This document shows positions 63,485 through 64,000 of a stretch of 64,000 bases of DNA, piece after piece. Numbering within the stretch: the stretch's first letter is position 1; each line of letters begins with the position of its first letter. The notes beneath the pieces were generated by a model. That model saw only the letters and a program-made list of their open reading frames with translations, was not told the DNA's origin and made no database searches. A program made the translations under genes and the position numbers. Source of the stretch: Archangium gephyra (GTDB lineage Bacteria; Myxococcota; Myxococcia; Myxococcales; Myxococcaceae); assembly GCF_001027285.1 (NCBI RefSeq), contig NZ_CP011509.1:4038501-4102500 (forward strand), given 5' to 3'.

Positions 63485-64000
63485 ATGCGCTCCTTCCTCC
63501 TGGTGCTCACGGTGCTCGGGGGCCTTCCCGGCCTCGCGCGCGCCCAGGCCGTGACGCCGTACCACCCCCGGATCGCCGGCCTGCCCATGACCTGCATGTC
63601 CGCCCAGGGCGTGCCGGTGGCCTTCGTGCCGAACACCTCGCTCGCCGACGTCGGGCTGTGGTTCTCCGGGTGGCCCGGTGTTCCGGCGCATGTCGAGTAC
63701 AACCCCGGCCTGCTGTCGCGATTGCCGCCGAAGGTGCAACTCTTCTGGTTCGGCCATGCGTGCGCGCACGCGGTGCCCGTGGACACCGCTGGCGAGGAGG
63801 GGGCGGACTGCGCGTCCATCCAACTTCTCAAGCGACAGGGGCTCGTGTCGCGCGCGCAGGTGGGCGAGCTCCAGTCCTACTTCTCGAGTGCGCCGGCGGT
63901 GGTGCCCTGGGGTCATCGCCCAGGGCCCGACCGCGCCCGGCTGCTGCTCGCGTGCTACGACCGCGCGTCCTCACCGCGCCCGGGGACGAGCCGGATTCCG
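63485..64000 (+). CDS. Secreted metallopeptidase-like protein with degenerate zinc motif (3' end outside window)
   Basis: The first 172 residues of a gene cut by the window end. The signal peptide is MRSFLLVLTVLGGLPGLARA. The mature part contains LPPKVQLFWFGHACAHAVPV and EEGADCASIQLLKRQGLVSR, which has the layout of small periplasmic HExxH peptidases (FW..HECAHH, then E..ADCWA). Here the catalytic Glu is Ala (HACAH), so it may bind metal but not cut. AGG lies just before the ATG, and the gene starts 2 bp after the DUF2914 gene. The family call is tentative. Confidence 0.62.
   Translation, partial: MRSFLLVLTVLGGLPGLARAQAVTPYHPRIAGLPMTCMSAQGVPVAFVPNTSLADVGLWFSGWPGVPAHVEYNPGLLSRLPPKVQLFWFGHACAHAVPVDTAGEEGADCASIQLLKRQGLVSRAQVGELQSYFSSAPAVVPWGHRPGPDRARLLLACYDRASSPRPGTSRIP

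Overview
This window is GC-rich chromosomal DNA from a myxobacterium, most likely the Cystobacterineae (an Archangium, Cystobacter or Melittangium type). The reasons are the very strong third-position GC bias, a prolyl endopeptidase and a Lon that closely resemble what I remember of the Myxococcus xanthus proteins, a minor-pilin/PilY1 cluster, a second-type PilT with an Ala/Pro-rich tail, FHA plus DUF4388 signalling, and many lipoproteins. The assignment rests on recalled family features, not on a search.

Layout. (1) 54-7731, minus strand: a complete class II lanthipeptide operon of precursor, LanM, two HlyD-type adaptors and a C39-peptidase ABC exporter, with a good promoter and an attenuator-like hairpin between precursor and synthetase. 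(2) 7994-12679, plus strand: three glycosyltransferases transcribed divergently from that operon, the first two a recent tandem duplication. (3) 12698-22300: mostly housekeeping genes (mutY, an SDR, a RecB/Cas4-like nuclease, tcdA, a TatD hydrolase, a DHH phosphoesterase), mixed with lipoproteins and small unknowns. (4) 22756-30340: FimT/GspH-, PilV-, PilW- and PilX-like minor pilins and a 1507-residue PilY1, in one tight operon. (5) 30480-46092: a TPR/zincin lipoprotein, an RlmI-like methyltransferase, a protein with a very long Cys-x-x repeat, a UvrD/PcrA helicase, rplM-rpsI, pilT, recX, a BamD-like lipoprotein, an FHA protein, a selenocysteine-containing selD, an amidase, rph and rdgB. (6) 46157-48406: six tRNAs surrounding a Bet/RecT-type recombinase gene that carries a frameshift. 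(7) 48523-56852: a proteostasis block of trigger factor, ClpP, ClpX, prolyl oligopeptidase and Lon. (8) 57039-64000: a peptide-type ABC transporter without its ATPases, a response regulator, a YqgE protein, a BolA/monothiol-glutaredoxin pair, a DUF2914 membrane protein and a gene cut by the window end.

The most interesting items are the lanthipeptide system with its divergent duplicated glycosyltransferases, the UGA-encoded selenocysteine in SelD with a visible SECIS hairpin, the Cys-x-x solenoid-like protein, the frameshifted recombinase inside the tRNA array, and a palindromic intergenic repeat family with four copies here. No rRNA, CRISPR array, transposase or prophage structure was seen.
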